A stretch of DNA of 60,000 nucleotides, taken from the NCBI GenBank assembly GCA_030704615.1, contig CM060731.1, positions 65,454,756-65,514,755 of the forward strand. Reading direction: 5' to 3'. Position 1 is the stretch's first letter. Every line of letters begins with the position of its first letter. The position numbers and the translations under genes were made by a program. The notes under the pieces are model-generated. The model did no database searches, was not told where the DNA came from, and saw only the letters and a program-made list of their open reading frames with translations. This stretch comes from Takakia lepidozioides (taxonomy: Eukaryota > Streptophyta > Takakiopsida > Takakiales > Takakiaceae). Below, piece after piece: positions 31,335-44,492 of the stretch.

Positions 31335-32633
31335 AGTTCTTCGGTCGGTGGGGCGCCAATGGAAGAACCTGGAAATCAGCGGTGGAGAAGACCGTTGTGA
31401 AGAGGACGACTCTTCTTGAACTTGGTGTCTGGAGCTTGGACTCTGGTGCGCATCAGGAACATGTGAAGAGCTAGGGGTAGGGGTACTTGGCGTTGGGGTC
31501 TTCCAGAGGAGCAGGTCTTCTAGCAGGAGCAGTTTGCGGCTGTGTTCAGCACCTCTCGTTGCTCTGGGGAGCGAACTGTCAGGATGGTGGAGTAGGCAGT
31601 AAAGGGGTTGTGGTGAGGGCTGGAGCTGGCTGCCTGTACGGCGTCGGGGCTGAACAAGCTGGGGGACGAGCCGATCGAGGCCGCCTGACCGGCGTGGGGC
31701 CCACTGTTGCACAACGTCCGCTTGCTCGCTTAGCGCTGCTACCTGTCGCTATTGCCAACACCTCCACTAACTTGGTGGCGCTGCAGGCCTTGCCGAGGTC
31801 TGGCGGCGACGCCGCTCATCGTACTTTTCACTTTCCTTCTCTTTGTCTCTCTCGCCCTCTAGATACGATCGCACACCCGAAAAGCCAAAGGACAGCCTTC
31901 ACCGGCGTTGGCGCTCTCTTTCGCGCTCAGTGGAAAAGCACAGTGGAATTCACTTTCTAAAGGTCTCGTTGCTTCCCTACTGCCACAAAATACGGACGGA
32001 GTGGAAATTCCATCCGGGACATAAACTGCGACGCCATAAGAATCAAGAGTCAAAGGTCCAAACTCACTTGAAATTCGAACCGCTCTACAGGACCACCATA
32101 GATACATCAGACGAGAACTTAGGGAACTTCACGTGAGGCAGTCATGGAAACCAGCCAACTCTTACAGCAAAACTCCAGTTCTAACGAGAGAGAGAGAGAG
32201 GAGAGGTAGACTTTGTCTCTGACTGTTGCGATTTACCGACGTGAAGATTCCAGATCAAGAAGTGTGGCAAATTGTATCAGTGACCACTTGCTGAGACCAA
32301 GCAAGAAAGATTAGCATTGTACTTCACGATTACAACCTCTCATTTTTTAACAAATGACTACTACCTAGCACACACAATAACCTCCTACCGCAATAAACAA
32401 CCCATTTCATTCACTATTTTCTTGACTCTAAGACAGCCCTCCCCTTAAAGAAAAGCCTGGTAGCAGCACTCTGCATGGGGAATACCCTCCTAATTCAATA
32501 AACCAGCCTCCCCCCTTAAAGGAAAGCCTACTAGCACTTTGCTACGAACTCAATGAACACCTTAGTTGACTCTCAGGCAACACCCCTTCATTGAATATTG
32601 GAATGTTCACATCAAAAAAAGTATTAAATACCG
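31335..32633. other. Intergenic stretch without a supported gene (unit B)
   Basis: Counterpart of 6540-7930. The longest open stretch (31487-31960) is broken in the other copy and shows no family signature. A GAGAGAGA run occurs near 32187-32200. Confidence 0.55.
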
Positions 32634-32705
32634 TGCGGCGAGCGTGGATCGAACACGCGATCTTCAGATCTTCAGTCTGACGCTTTCCCAACTGAGCTAT
32701 CCCGC
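32634..32705 (-). tRNA. tRNA-Phe (GAA), second copy with one base missing
   Basis: Identical to the gene at 7931-8003 except that the acceptor stem begins GCGGGATAG in place of GCGGGGATAG, giving 72 nt. The A box, anticodon GAA, B box and T-run terminator are kept. A shortened acceptor stem would impair the tRNA, so this is either a fresh pseudogene or a homopolymer read error. Confidence 0.8.
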
Positions 32706-33399
32706 TATATAGACCTAATACTAACCGCTCTCTATATATTTACTTTCAGCTAAATCTATAGACAGGAAAACATAATGGAGAATCGACGCTTTCCCCCCTG
32801 AATTAGCTTTGCTTCCGTCGGCTCGACAGGAACATGAAGACGAGGAAACAGTGGAGAATTTGCGAGAGCCCAGCTGCTGCGAGATACCATCGTTCCTCGA
32901 CAATTACTTTCTTCTCACTCGCTGTGGCCCGTACGCTATGCATCTGCTACACGGAAGCGGGATGGGTAGGCAATGTGAGAGCGGATGGATTGTAGGAAGG
33001 CGTGAGTTCAGAATTGGCAGAGCATGAAGCATCGTGGTTGCAAAGTTTTGCGGGCTTCTGTGCTGAATTGGCGGGGTGGCTTTTGAGACGCCGTCTCTTT
33101 GGAATATGCTCAGCTTGGGCATGCATATGAGGTAAGGGTGAGTGTGTATGTGCGTGTGTGCTTTTTCTGTATAGGTTGTTGAAATTATGCACGGAGAGGA
33201 AGCATGAGCTGAAGAGTTTCCGTGTTTATTTGGGCTCAGTAGTTCCACCTTAATTGGGGCACAGAGAAAATTGTTGTAGGGATCACCAGTTGGATACATC
33301 GTCAGGAAGGACATTTGTACTGTCTGCGTATCTGAAGTGGCACAGTGGTCATCCGATTGGCACGACTTCGTTGTGTCCAGTTTACCCCAGTGCTTCAGA

Positions 33400-33402
<3 letters not shown>

Positions 33403-33445
<43 letters not shown>
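33403..33445. repeat. (AG)n microsatellite, ~21.5 units
   Basis: Counterpart of 8704-8738, eight bases longer. Confidence 0.95.
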
Positions 33446-33448
<3 letters not shown>

Positions 33449-33595
33449 ATCCGGGATTCGAATTCTGGGAATCAGTGATTGGGCCCCACTGTAAAAGAGA
33501 GCTTGTGGGATCAGGTCTCAGTTTATCCTTTGCCTCATCATATAATTTCTCTTGTGCCTGGTCGCCTTCTCATTCGTGCGAGAACAGATTGGAGA

Positions 33596-36500
33596 ATGGA
33601 GGTGGCTGTGAGGAGGGTAGTCATGGTTGGGGCAGCAATAAGCTTGCTTCTGCTCCTTGCTCCAGCCTCGTCAGCTGCTAACACAGATGCCGAGACAGGT
33701 TAATGACTCCTCTTCTCTGGGATTCCTGTCTCTTGCAAAAGCTGATGGGGATGATGATATCCTTAGTTGAAAAATTATCACAAACAAACTCTGCAAAGTG
33801 TGGAGAGAGATACACCAGGTTGTGTCTGCTGGGCAGCTAGGAGCATTTCATAATAACCAGGGAGGCAGATTTCCATACTTGGGCCTGGTGACCTTGCAGT
33901 AAACCTAACAATCAGAGGCTGCCTTCACTGAAAACAGATGTCTTAAGTATGCTTTCCTCATAGGGCTTGGTTCTTCCACAGGGATCGGCTATGCTTCCAA
34001 CATGATCTGTAGTAGGGGAACAAGAAAGTGAAATACATGTCCAATTTAGACAGTGGTATGGTTTGGAGGAAAACTGTCTGCAGCCCATAGTTATCACACA
34101 TAGGTGATACAATGCACATTTGCCCAGCACTAATGTCCAGTAGGAAATGGTTTGACTCTGCAGAAGTGGAAGTGGTCACAAAGATGTCAAATGGCTGTCG
34201 GTATAATAGAACCATGGCTCTCATCCTTGTGGAGTATGCATCGGCGGTAAGGGCCCCATTCCTGTTTTTTTGTGCTATTGTTCCTTTCGACTAATTATGG
34301 AATCTTTTGATATGGTTTGTGTCTCCTGACAAAGTGGCAAATGTTTTGGATAGGTCTACATAGAAGATGAGCTTGCACTGCTCTCTTGGAGCTGCTCACG
34401 ATGTGAAGATTTGACCAAGGTGGGCCTGTCGTGTGCAATTTGTGGTTCATTTGTGGCCATGGTATTTTGTGGTTTGAACATATTTATTGTCAAACTTCGC
34501 AAGGCTGGGTGAGAAGGCGTGGACCGAAAATCTTGGGATGCTGTGCTATTACCCAGTCCAGTGAACTTCGCTTATGAGTTATGAGAAGGAGGGAAAGTTG
34601 GAAACTATGAAAGGGAGTATTGTGATTCTGTGTACACTGTGGGTGTATTTGTTTCTTCACTGGACCAAACGAATGAATTACAATTTGCAAAAAGGAAAAT
34701 CAGATTGTCAATGGACATGATATCATGATGGTCATACTCCGCTGCTGATTGAACTGTGTTTAAGAGCTTGTAAATGGATGGGCCTACTTGCACACATCAG
34801 GAGGTCTACTTACTTTCCACGGAGGGTTCATTGATGAATCTGGAGTTGGATCTGTGTTAATACATTATGGCAGGGATTCAAGATTCATACTCTTTGTGGA
34901 TGTTCAACATTGCCTCCAGGTGTGCAACAGCATGCTTGAACTGCTACTCTTTGCTAATCCTCTCTTGCAGCGAGTTTTGCCTTTGGCTCATGGAGGAGAG
35001 ATCAACTCGTTGGGAGGGGAAATTTCGCATGAATTGTTCTTCGGTAGGAAAGTAACGCACTATAATTTTTATGCATAGGCTTGCTGGAACTTCATCTATG
35101 TGCATCGCAATTCAAATATTCCAACCAAGATAAATGTGAATAACGGAGCTGGAGTGCAAGCAGTATTGACAACGTGTCTTTCGGAGCATGGGTGGGAAAG
35201 GAAGACAGACAGAAGCTTGGTGATTTAGATCAGGGGTCGGTCAATACCAAAAGAATTACTGGTTAAATGCAGGCCTTTGTTGGAGTGGCGGAGAATTTGA
35301 ATGCAATTGTGATAGCATTTCGTGGCACCCAAGAAAGCAGGTATTCCCTTGATGATGGTGAATTTAGGAACAAAAGTTTGCAAAACTACATTCAGTTGTT
35401 GTTAGTGGTTGATATGATCAGTTTTGTCTTCCCTCTGTCACAGGTTGATAGTTGTAGAGGAGGATTTCAAGGTGTGGCAGTTAGGTGTGTGTTCACAACT
35501 AAATATATGGCACTCGTTCTGTTCCTTCCCTCCTACTCCTTCCTCCCCTTTCCCCTCCTGAATCATGATTTTTTTCACATTTTATTGTTAAGAGATGTTG
35601 TTAAACAGATGCTTGTCCAGTGGTATCCAGAAAGATCTGCATGCTTAGAAGAGAGTTGGCTAACGCGCAGATTACTGGTGGGGATATCTGGTAGTGTGCA
35701 GAATTGGGCTGAGGACTTGTACTTTAGACAGCTTGATCTCAATTATCCGGGTGTCACTGATGCTATGGAGGGCATTATTCACCTTCTCTCCTGCATGCCA
35801 GACAAGCTTTTAGGCATGATATCCAAACTACAGATTACTTTTTAATGTGTATGACTTGACATCTAGGACTGTACAGATTGAAGGTTTTGATTAGTCACCA
35901 AACACTGAGTCTCTAAACCCGAAATCCTGTCTCTGCCCAGCCAGATTGGACTTTAGGTACTCCCTATGAACGGGAATCACCGAGCATATGGGTGGCATGG
36001 AGCTAGCAAACGTACGGCGTGGCCCCAACCGCAGTCTTGTTTTCCATGACGACTTGCAATTCATGATCTTGACTTGTGATCTATGTTGTGGCCAGGTACA
36101 TCAAGGGTTCTATTCAGCATATCACAACACCACAGTTCGTGACAGCATACTCACTGCTGTTCAAGCTATACAACAGGAAAGGGATGGGCTCCACTTCTTG
36201 GTCACAGGCCACTCAATGGGAGGGGCTATGGCTTCCTTTTGTGCACTTGATCTCGCTGTACGTTTGGTCATCTCCCTCTCATCCCAGGCTTGCAAGGGCT
36301 CAAAACTTTCTTGTCATCAGACAATCAGTCAAGCTTGCTGAATTGTGAACTAGCTCCAAAATGAGAAGCAGGTCCCTTTGCTCAACAAAATACTTTTGCA
36401 GGCACAAAGGGTTTAAGCAAGTCCTGGCTCATAGAGATTTGACTGGGTCCTAACCTGTTGGTCTAAGCCAAATAACTGGTATCAGTAGTGATACTGGTCG

Positions 36501-37972
36501 AAGGAAGGGACAATACTCTCTGTCATCTTCTACTCCCTAAACAATAGTGCTTCCTTGCAGGCGAACTATGGTGTTCAAGACATTGAGATTATCACATTTG
36601 GGCAGCCACGAATTGGGAACTCTGTGTTTGCAGTATATTACAATGAGCTTGTCCCTCGGACTATTCGAATGACACATGCCAACGATCTGGTGCCACATCT
36701 GCCTCCCTATTACACTCTGATAGGCCCACGTTCCTACCATCATTTTGCAACTGAGGTATGTGTGTGTGGCGGTCAATCATTTCTGTATGTTCAGAGCTTA
36801 TGCTAAATTTGGCAGAAGTGTGGACCTTTTTTAAAGAATGTTTTTCTAGGAACATGAATGTGTCTATTCAGTTGGAGAGTCTCAATCTTGTCATATATTG
36901 AGATGCTACTGGCTATATGCAATTTTGTTGCTGATGTTCTTTGTTCACACTTGGTAGGTTGGTTTGGTTTTTGCTTCAGGGGCTTTGTTTGTCAATAGTG
37001 CAATCAGTCTGTCCTTGCATGAGTACAGTTATGTATTCATACATATATTGTGTGTTCATGTATCATGTATTCGACTGACATATTCTAAATTTTGCTTGCT
37101 TGATGCACAGGGTTGACATCCAGCTTAATATTATCTGGGTTAGACTGTTGAGTATACGTGAATAGAGATTGATGCATCAAAGTTGATGCAGGTGTGGCTC
37201 TTCAAGATTGCTGTGGGTCGTCTGCAGTATGAGTTTGAGCGGGTTTGTGACAGTTCTGGGGAGGACCCTACCTGTAGCAGGTCGGCTTTCTTTCATCTCT
37301 TCCACTTGGCATTCTATCTTCCTCTTTCTCTTTCCCTCTCAACACTCCCTTCTAGTCAGTCAAAAACCATGGGGTGTACCTCTACTGAAAGGTTGCTGAA
37401 AGAATGCAAACAATGTTCCATTTAGAGAACAGGAGCACTATCACTGACATTGAATTCATTATGTGAACAATGGATTTTTGGAAGATTTCAGTCTGTTTCT
37501 ACAGCTTCAAAAGACCATTTAATTCCTCTACTGGGGTTGGAGTGTTCCATCTGAGAAGGTTGCTTGGGCACGCCTGTACAGACCATTGCGGGTTTTCCAG
37601 ATGAAAATTACTATTTTGTTACTCTGCGACTACTATCTAGCTCAAGGGCTACCTGCAGAGTAACAGACGAGGGGTGGATGGCAGGGAATTAAGGGGAGAA
37701 GAGCAGGCATAGTGTGCTTATTTGTGGTTCTCACATTCATTTCGAGTCTTATGAATCCTGATATTTATGTTGCCTGTTGGCTATGGGAACGGTGCAGGTC
37801 AGTCAAAGGCAACAGCATTTCGGATCATCTCAACTACCTTGGTGTCTACCTTAGGACTGAAGACAATATAATGGCCACAGACACTGAATTTCTCAAAGGG
37901 AAATCTTTGCTTAATTCCAACCTGGATGTTCCCGGCAAGCCCAGGAAAGCCACAAATGGGAGCTTATTGTAG
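33596..37972 (+). CDS. Secreted class 3 lipase, copy B, ten exons
   Basis: Same gene structure as 8895-13269, shifted by about 24,700 bp. The signal-peptide exon is 33596-33698 and the last exon ends at the TAG at 37972. Here exon 2 (CGG TAT AAT) and exon 5 (CAAGAAAGCAG|GT) keep their frames. The short exon encoding GFKIHT..VDVQHCLQ, however, has lost two bases near 34890 (CTCTTTGTGG for CTCTTGTTGTGG). The last exon has one extra codon (EDNIMATD). The serine elbow GHSMG, the Asp in HANDLVP and the His in YHHF are all present. Taken with copy A, this suggests one functional lipase gene whose two assembled versions carry different small errors, or two young paralogs each decaying. The function should be hydrolysis of acyl esters outside the cytosol. 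Confidence 0.88.
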
Positions 37973-40900
37973 CACATGCAACGTGCTTAGGTGTTCTGCA
38001 TCATGGCTGCATCATGGTTGTTCGGGCCATTATCTTGCTGGTTTATGTACTACCATCCATTTGTACAGTCAGACGTACGGTCCTATCAGACCAAAGAGAG
38101 GTCCTGAAGGTCCAGGTGCGTTCTCCGTCATTGGAAATTTATGTTGACATTTATTTACATGAAGGGTGACTGTCTGCCAACCCACACTTTGGGTAGTTGA
38201 AGAGTGACACCCACTTTACTATAGTGGGTTCAACCAGATGTGCATGACAACTACAATTTATCAAAGAGATCTGTTGCCGCTAGCTGACTGAGAACCATCC
38301 AACTTCCTGATTGCACAGGAGTCTCAACAAACCTGTCTTGAATATTACCCCCGATCACTTTGGAGTCCGGTGGGTTGGCCCCCATGAAAGCAGCATGGTG
38401 ATTGTAGGCATCCATTGTTACGAAGGGTACCACATGTCCTGCGAACATTGGCCGCTTCGGAAGGGATGAGGATGCGAGGTCTGACATTAGAGTGATTTAG
38501 TGGTGACAAGTTGATGCGGTTGCTGGCAGAGTCCGGGGAATTGCTGAAGGGATGATTATTGGTTGGTGTCTCTTCAGCAGTTGAAATTGCTAATTGTCCA
38601 GGTTGGAATCCTCCCAACACATTAGCATCCCTATGGGTGTGCTTCATGGAGCACTCTACAACTAGCCAACCTAATGTTGGAAAGGGGATTCGGACATACT
38701 TGGTTACAGGACATTGAAACTGACCACGATTTTGGGTCAGCAGAAGAAGATTTCAAGCAACTTCCATTGTGAGTGGCCACTGCCCATGATAGTTTCTTAT
38801 TGTTTGAGTGTTGGGAGCACCAGCACCACATTGTAGTCTGATTTACATATTTGAGATCAGCGGGTACCAATGGGCTTGGTCCTTGCTCTCTTTGATCTCT
38901 GAAATTGAAAATGGCTTTGACTGGTTTGGTTCTATACCGTCTTTTTATGTGCTAGACATGACCCAAGCTGCAAACATGAGTGGATCTGGTTGCTATGGCT
39001 CCCAATCCAAATGCTCAGAGAAAATAATTGCATAACGATTTAACATAAAGCAACTCAGATATCATCCCTGCCAAAGTATAACTCTTGCTACCTACATGTG
39101 GAAAACACACATCTCAGTAATCGTGACATGCCTGTACACAAATCTATGGGTGTCCTCCATCATCTAAGCTTTCTAGTAGTGCCTCCAAATTGCATTCAGT
39201 TTGGTGCACAATACTATGCTTGAATTCTCCGCAGAACAACAAATCTTTAGCCATCATCTCCTCTCCAAGTGGCCAACAATAGAAACTTTCTGGTCCTTAC
39301 AACCACAACATCCTCCACTACTAGGGCTGTTTCAAGGAAGTCCTCAAATGTCTTACAGTAGGCAGTCTTTGTGGCTTACAAGTGCTGGAATTGTGCCTTT
39401 TGTTATAACTTTTTCTTTGGTTCAAAAGCTTCAGGGAGCGACTCTCCTAATACATTGCAGCTGTCTCAGCGCCTGCCAGCGGTGCCCCGAGTTCTGTAAT
39501 CTTGATATATGGCCTAACCTGTTCTGCAGTCTGAAGTCACAGTTTCTCTTGGTCCATCCTTACCCTATTGAAAGACAGTCTATGTCGTCATGCACCGAAT
39601 CCCAATGCGCTTGAAGCATTCTTTCAATGCTGTTTCTTTGTGAGAACCCACATGTATCCCACAACGCACATTCAACATTGAAAAGATCAGGTCACGAAAT
39701 TGCAATTGCCCATCCTCTTCTCTCACTGCACGCTTCCTGCCATTGTCAATTTGGGATGGTGAAGCTGACGCTTTCATTCTAAGTTGTCTATGCTTGATTA
39801 ACCAGATTGATTTCAGCAGGAGTACGTTGGTGGATGGGGGATCATGGGAGACCTTTCCATTGCAGGAGCACTTCAAGATGCTGACGTAAATTTATATGTT
39901 CGTTTCCTTTCCCGGAGCTGACTGCGAAATCAAAGGCCGAGCTCAAACTCAGACGACAACGATGCAAACTGCAGTGAACAGAAGAACAACCGCAGCACAG
40001 AACGCTTTTGAATGATTATAACACCAAAATATGTGTTATGAATTTTTCTACTTTGCGAAGCTTGGAATCACTCCCTCACCCACACTGCCCTTCGAAGCTA
40101 CAAACCTTGCAAGAAAGTTTTTCTGCAAGATCGTCGCTACCGCTTTTGTACATTCCATCACCCGTAAAGCGTGCGGTGAGGGTGGATCGAACGCGGCCTT
40201 CAGATCTTCAATCACGTTCATGCCACATAAGAGTCGCAAATCCAACAAAGAATAACGTCTAACTCTTTCTTTACCCAGTCCACCTTTCTGCTTAAGGCTG
40301 CACTAAAAGACAAGGAGAGTTGGGTATCTGAAGTTCAGTCTCCGAAATACATATTCAGGACGCTTTGCGTCGAAAGAAGTACCATGTCAGATGCCAGTCG
40401 TGTGCAATCACTCATTCTCACTTCCTTACTGGCAGTTTAGGCTGTCCTATGGGTCCTTCCTAACCTAGACAAAAATCCTAACTTAAACTCCTCAAGTAGC
40501 TTCAATGAAACTCATCTAGAGGAGGACAGTCTTGACATGAGTTAAGAAAGAGAACTTCAGAATCTTAAAAAATATTTCTGCGGAAATTGAGCAATCTCAG
40601 GCTTTACAAATTCGACAATGCACTTCGATCCAGATGTTACACGTGAGCAATCGACATTCACTGTATTGGATATACACTTGGGCATCTACCAGAGTCAAGA
40701 ATCACAAACATACATAGTTAAAGAATATCCTCACATATAGGTATCATCTCCCTCCGCTGTCTCAGATGTCCTAAGGCTCGGCAAGTTAAGAGGAGCATTG
40801 CAGTTTCATTCATGTCACTATGTCAAAAGTGTTCCTTACCTCGCAGAAGCCATTCACCATGGAGCTAAAGAAAACTCCAAAAACAGCAAATCAGCAGCTG

Positions 40901-42235
40901 ATGCAAATGGGAGAGCTCCGACATGCTCACACCCAACAATACCACCCTGCTGCTGACTGTGCCTCCTCCAATTGCAGCTCGGCCAGGCTTCATCTCCCTC
41001 CCTGGAATGTAGTCGACATCAAGTAAAATCCACGCAAGGCAGCCCTCTGTCGGGACAGCGGGGGAAGAGGAGGAGGCAACAAGTCGCATTGCGGTGGGAA
41101 GAGTGGGGGACGATCCACGTCCTATGCAGCAGGAAGTAAGACCGAGTTGCTCGTTCTTCCCCAAAGCCTTGCTCTGCAGCATCTGGTATGGCCGCGTAAA
41201 CAAAACGCACAACCCACAACTGATCTCATCACATTGTGAGCTCTGCAAGATCGCCCACAAGTCATGATCCAGGGATGGTTGCACCGCGTCATTCATGTCT
41301 GATGCCCATCGCACAGCTTCTGCTGACTAGATGATGAGGATTTCCAACAAAAGGTCTGTCTGCATGTGACAGAGAGTGGTCACGTAAAAAATGCATGCAA
41401 TAGAATGCAATTGGACGAGGCAAAGGCGACCGTTAAGCTACAGGATTGGCCGCTGCTCTCATTCGGAATAGGGTTAGGAGTGGCCCTCCGATGGTTCAGG
41501 AGAGCCACTCTTCCAGTTTCTTTCTTGCAGGGGGTAGCCGTGACATCGATGAGCGAAGTGGACGTGGTAAGCGCCAAGCGGGGCTGCAGCCATGCATGGA
41601 GCATCGTAAGCATGTACCGTCGGAGGTCTGAATGCCAAGATCCAGGAAATAAGTTTGAGAGGAATTTTTTTTCACGTCAGAATCCCCTATTAGACGGGAG
41701 TCCCTTGAGTACTATGATCTCGTGCAGCTAGAGCTGAGTGGTGGACCTGGAATGAATTAGACGGAGTTGAGAAAAGGAATGTGCTTTTTCGCTGTGGCAT
41801 AAAGTTTCCTATTTGTGGAAGAGTCCTTATCTGCGTATGTAGATTCACTAGCATGACTGCCTTTTCCTTTTGTTAAAAATATATGGAGTCCCTTGAGATG
41901 GCTCGATAAAAGGGTCGAAGGTAACACCCTCAAGAGTCATGTTGCGATTTTAAGGAGGACCTTTCTGTTGAAAGTATAGATATAGATTGGAGGAAGAGAC
42001 CTCTTTGGAGTTTTCAGCATGACAACATTGGTGGCGCGAACAGGACGTCATCAACAACGTTACGAACTTGGATATCGCCTTGTTGCCGGGTGCGCCCTCT
42101 ACGCTCTTGATCTTTACTTGTGATGGGGAATGGACAATGTTTATGTTTGTTGGAGACCACTTTAGGTTTGTACGTGACCCAACACTAACTAGTTCCAGGA
42201 CGCTCAAGGGGATCAGGTCCAGAAGCTATAGTAAG
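37973..42235. other. Unresolved sequence downstream of lipase copy B
   Basis: Counterpart of 13270-17160 and equally unresolved. The minus-strand stretch 40865-41314 is open for 149 codons here but broken in unit A. The block 40170-40444 is present only here. I assign no gene. Confidence 0.35.
40172..40210 (-). pseudogene. tRNA-Phe 3'-half fragment
   Basis: The minus strand reads TGAAGATCTGAAGGCCGCG and then TTCGATCCACCCTCACCGCA. This is the 3' half of tRNA-Phe from the anticodon to the discriminator base, with two bases missing before the T loop. The 5' half is replaced by unrelated sequence. It lies inside a 275-bp block that unit A lacks. A half tRNA starting at the anticodon could be a SINE relic or a reverse-transcribed tRNA fragment. 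Confidence 0.75.
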
Positions 42236-44492
42236 CTACTCAAGCAGAGCGACCCTCCCAGCCAACAGCCTGGAGGAGATCAAGCAAGGAGATAGGCAAA
42301 GTGTCAGGTAGAGGCGGAAGATGAGATGACGCGGAGCTAGCCACATCAGCCCGATGCAAAATAGATATGGCTTGTGCTCTCTACAAAGCAACTGAAACAC
42401 GTTGTCGATAATAGGCGACAAGGACGGAGGCATGTGGGATGCTAGTGGACCTGCTCTTAGCTGCATGATGTGCACATGTCCGTAGGAAATCGTCGAAGTG
42501 CCGGTGCAATGAGCCAAATATCGGCGGCGTGTAGAGTAGGACGTGAGCGTGGGTCATAGATATGGTTGCTCACGCAGTACATAACCCTGCCTCCCGAGCA
42601 ATAGATGTCACCGCATCGCGAACCATATCATAAGACGCAGTGCGCTCACCACCACATGGACAGCGGAGGAGATGGATGGCAAGGTCATCGATGGGCTGAA
42701 GACAGACGCAGCGTTGAAGGCCCAAGGCCGAAGGATGAGACAAACCGAGTCGAAGGCGGAGCGCAGTAGTGAAAATAGGGGATGAGAAGTGAAAAGGTGC
42801 GATAGTGGGTCGTGCTGCCAACCATGCCCCTGCTCCGGGTCCTCTGCATGATAGAAGTCGGGCTCGATGCAACTCAGAAGAAACACTTGAGAGAATGCCG
42901 GAAAAGAAATGACGGTGTACGCGCTCGGAAATGGACTCCTGAAGATGGTCGAGGCCTTGAGCAGCCAACTGCTCAAATGGTGGTAGACATGCTCGCGCCA
43001 GTGCCGGAAGAAGATCTCGTGCAGAGCGGAGATGCTGCTGGAAGGGTAAAATGTCACTGTCGACATGTGTAACGGCGTCAATAAGGATGGGACGATGGTC
43101 ACAGAGAAATCATGAAGTGAGGGCTGGCGCCACCAACGCCCAACTGTCGATGAAAGCTGACGGGGCGGTAGTGACAGTGGACAAAAGACCCCACCACCGG
43201 AAGAGACGAGCAGGGTGGCTTGCTGTCGTGGCAAAAGTCCCTGAGCACCCTCCAGAGCTCCTGGTCCTAACAATCTCCCGAAGATAGTTATCATGGTAGT
43301 ATTAAACCCAGATAAGAGGTGTAGGAAATCTGGGCTGGTGGAACAGTGCGCAAGAGATATGAGTGACGCTGAAGGAAACATTTGGTCAAGATTCCATATG
43401 CTACATGTACATCTCCGAGCCTAGGAAGGAGATCGGTGTGGGTGGCATCCTGGTGGAGTGCATCGGAGTGCATCTTCCAAGAAGGACGTTGTGAATTGGG
43501 TGCCAAAAGGGACTCCCAGGATTCTGATGTCATTGGGCGGAACAATGAAGTGAGCATGGAGGACAAAATCTGCAGGGAAACCGGACGGAGACCACACCGC
43601 ACATTTGCGAGGTTGCACTGAAAAGCCCACGGAGAGTTGGGTGACAAAATGATGGTAAGCTGAAAGTACCTGTGAGGCAGGGCCTACAATGTGCGTGTCG
43701 TCTGCCATCGACGGAAAAAAGACAAGATGAGTATACTTGTGCAGAAGCCGTGAGGGCGCGGACATGAGCCATGGCAAACAAAGGTCCTCGTAAAGGGTCG
43801 CCTTGGCGGGTCCCAACCTCAGACTGAAAGCACTCACCTAGGCGAGAATGATGACTGTAGTATAGGGGAGTGGTGGATGCATAGAATAATCGAACAAACG
43901 GAATGAGTTGGTGGAAATCTCCTCCGACTGAACGGAGCTCCTGAAAGATAGCCGCTCGTGACACAGTGTTGAAAGCGTTGGTGATGTCGACCTGGAGAAC
44001 CACCCAATCCGGATGAAGATCAAGAGCTGCAAAATCCCCTGAACCACCGCCTCGCAACCTCCTGGAGTGGCGACCCTGAACTGGTGTGGAAAGAGGTGTC
44101 CGGAGAGGCATCTCGAAACTGAAGACAAAATGAGCAGCTGACAAGGCGGTAAAGAACCTCTCCAACTACGATAGGGCGGATGCCAGTACCTGAGGGTTTG
44201 CTCATAGCCAACAATCTGGAGGCCCCAAGGAAACGGGCCACTGGGGTAGGGATACGGCCAGCAGCAATAAAGGATCAACTCTAAAATAGCTGAGAGAAGC
44301 CACTAGCAGAGCTCGGTGGAGAGAAACAGTCGCGTAAGTGCTCATACAAGTCGAAGTCCTCGACAAAGAGCGACAAAATATCTTGAGCTGATGGGTGAAG
44401 GCTTCGAGGGCAATGACAGTATCCGGTGATGGAGGCGCTGGTGAGGAAGGTGCTAAAGCCTTGGCCGCGCGTGAATACTCGCCAACGCGGCC
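42236..44492 (-). mobile_element. LINE-like retroelement, RT region, copy B (truncated)
   Basis: Minus-strand non-LTR reverse transcriptase, better preserved than copy A. VVLQVDITNAFNTVSRAA, GTRQGDPLRGPLFAMAH and the catalytic SMADDTHIVG are all readable. Downstream are PFPSAYTVISFPA and the Cys/His region CVCLQPIDDLAIHLLRCPCG. Frames shift near 43820, 43640, 43300 and 42600. Its 5' part is cut at 44492 by gypsy 2 in a join without LTR, poly-A or target duplication. Confidence 0.85.

Larger units (their letters stand above)
31330..44492 (+). repeat. Direct segmental repeat, unit B
   Basis: The second copy of 6534-19316, in the same orientation and order. It begins at the end of element M and stops inside the LINE at 44492, where gypsy 2 sequence begins with no LTR or target duplication. 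It retains several blocks missing from unit A and lacks about 150 bp near 31350. Confidence 0.92.
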
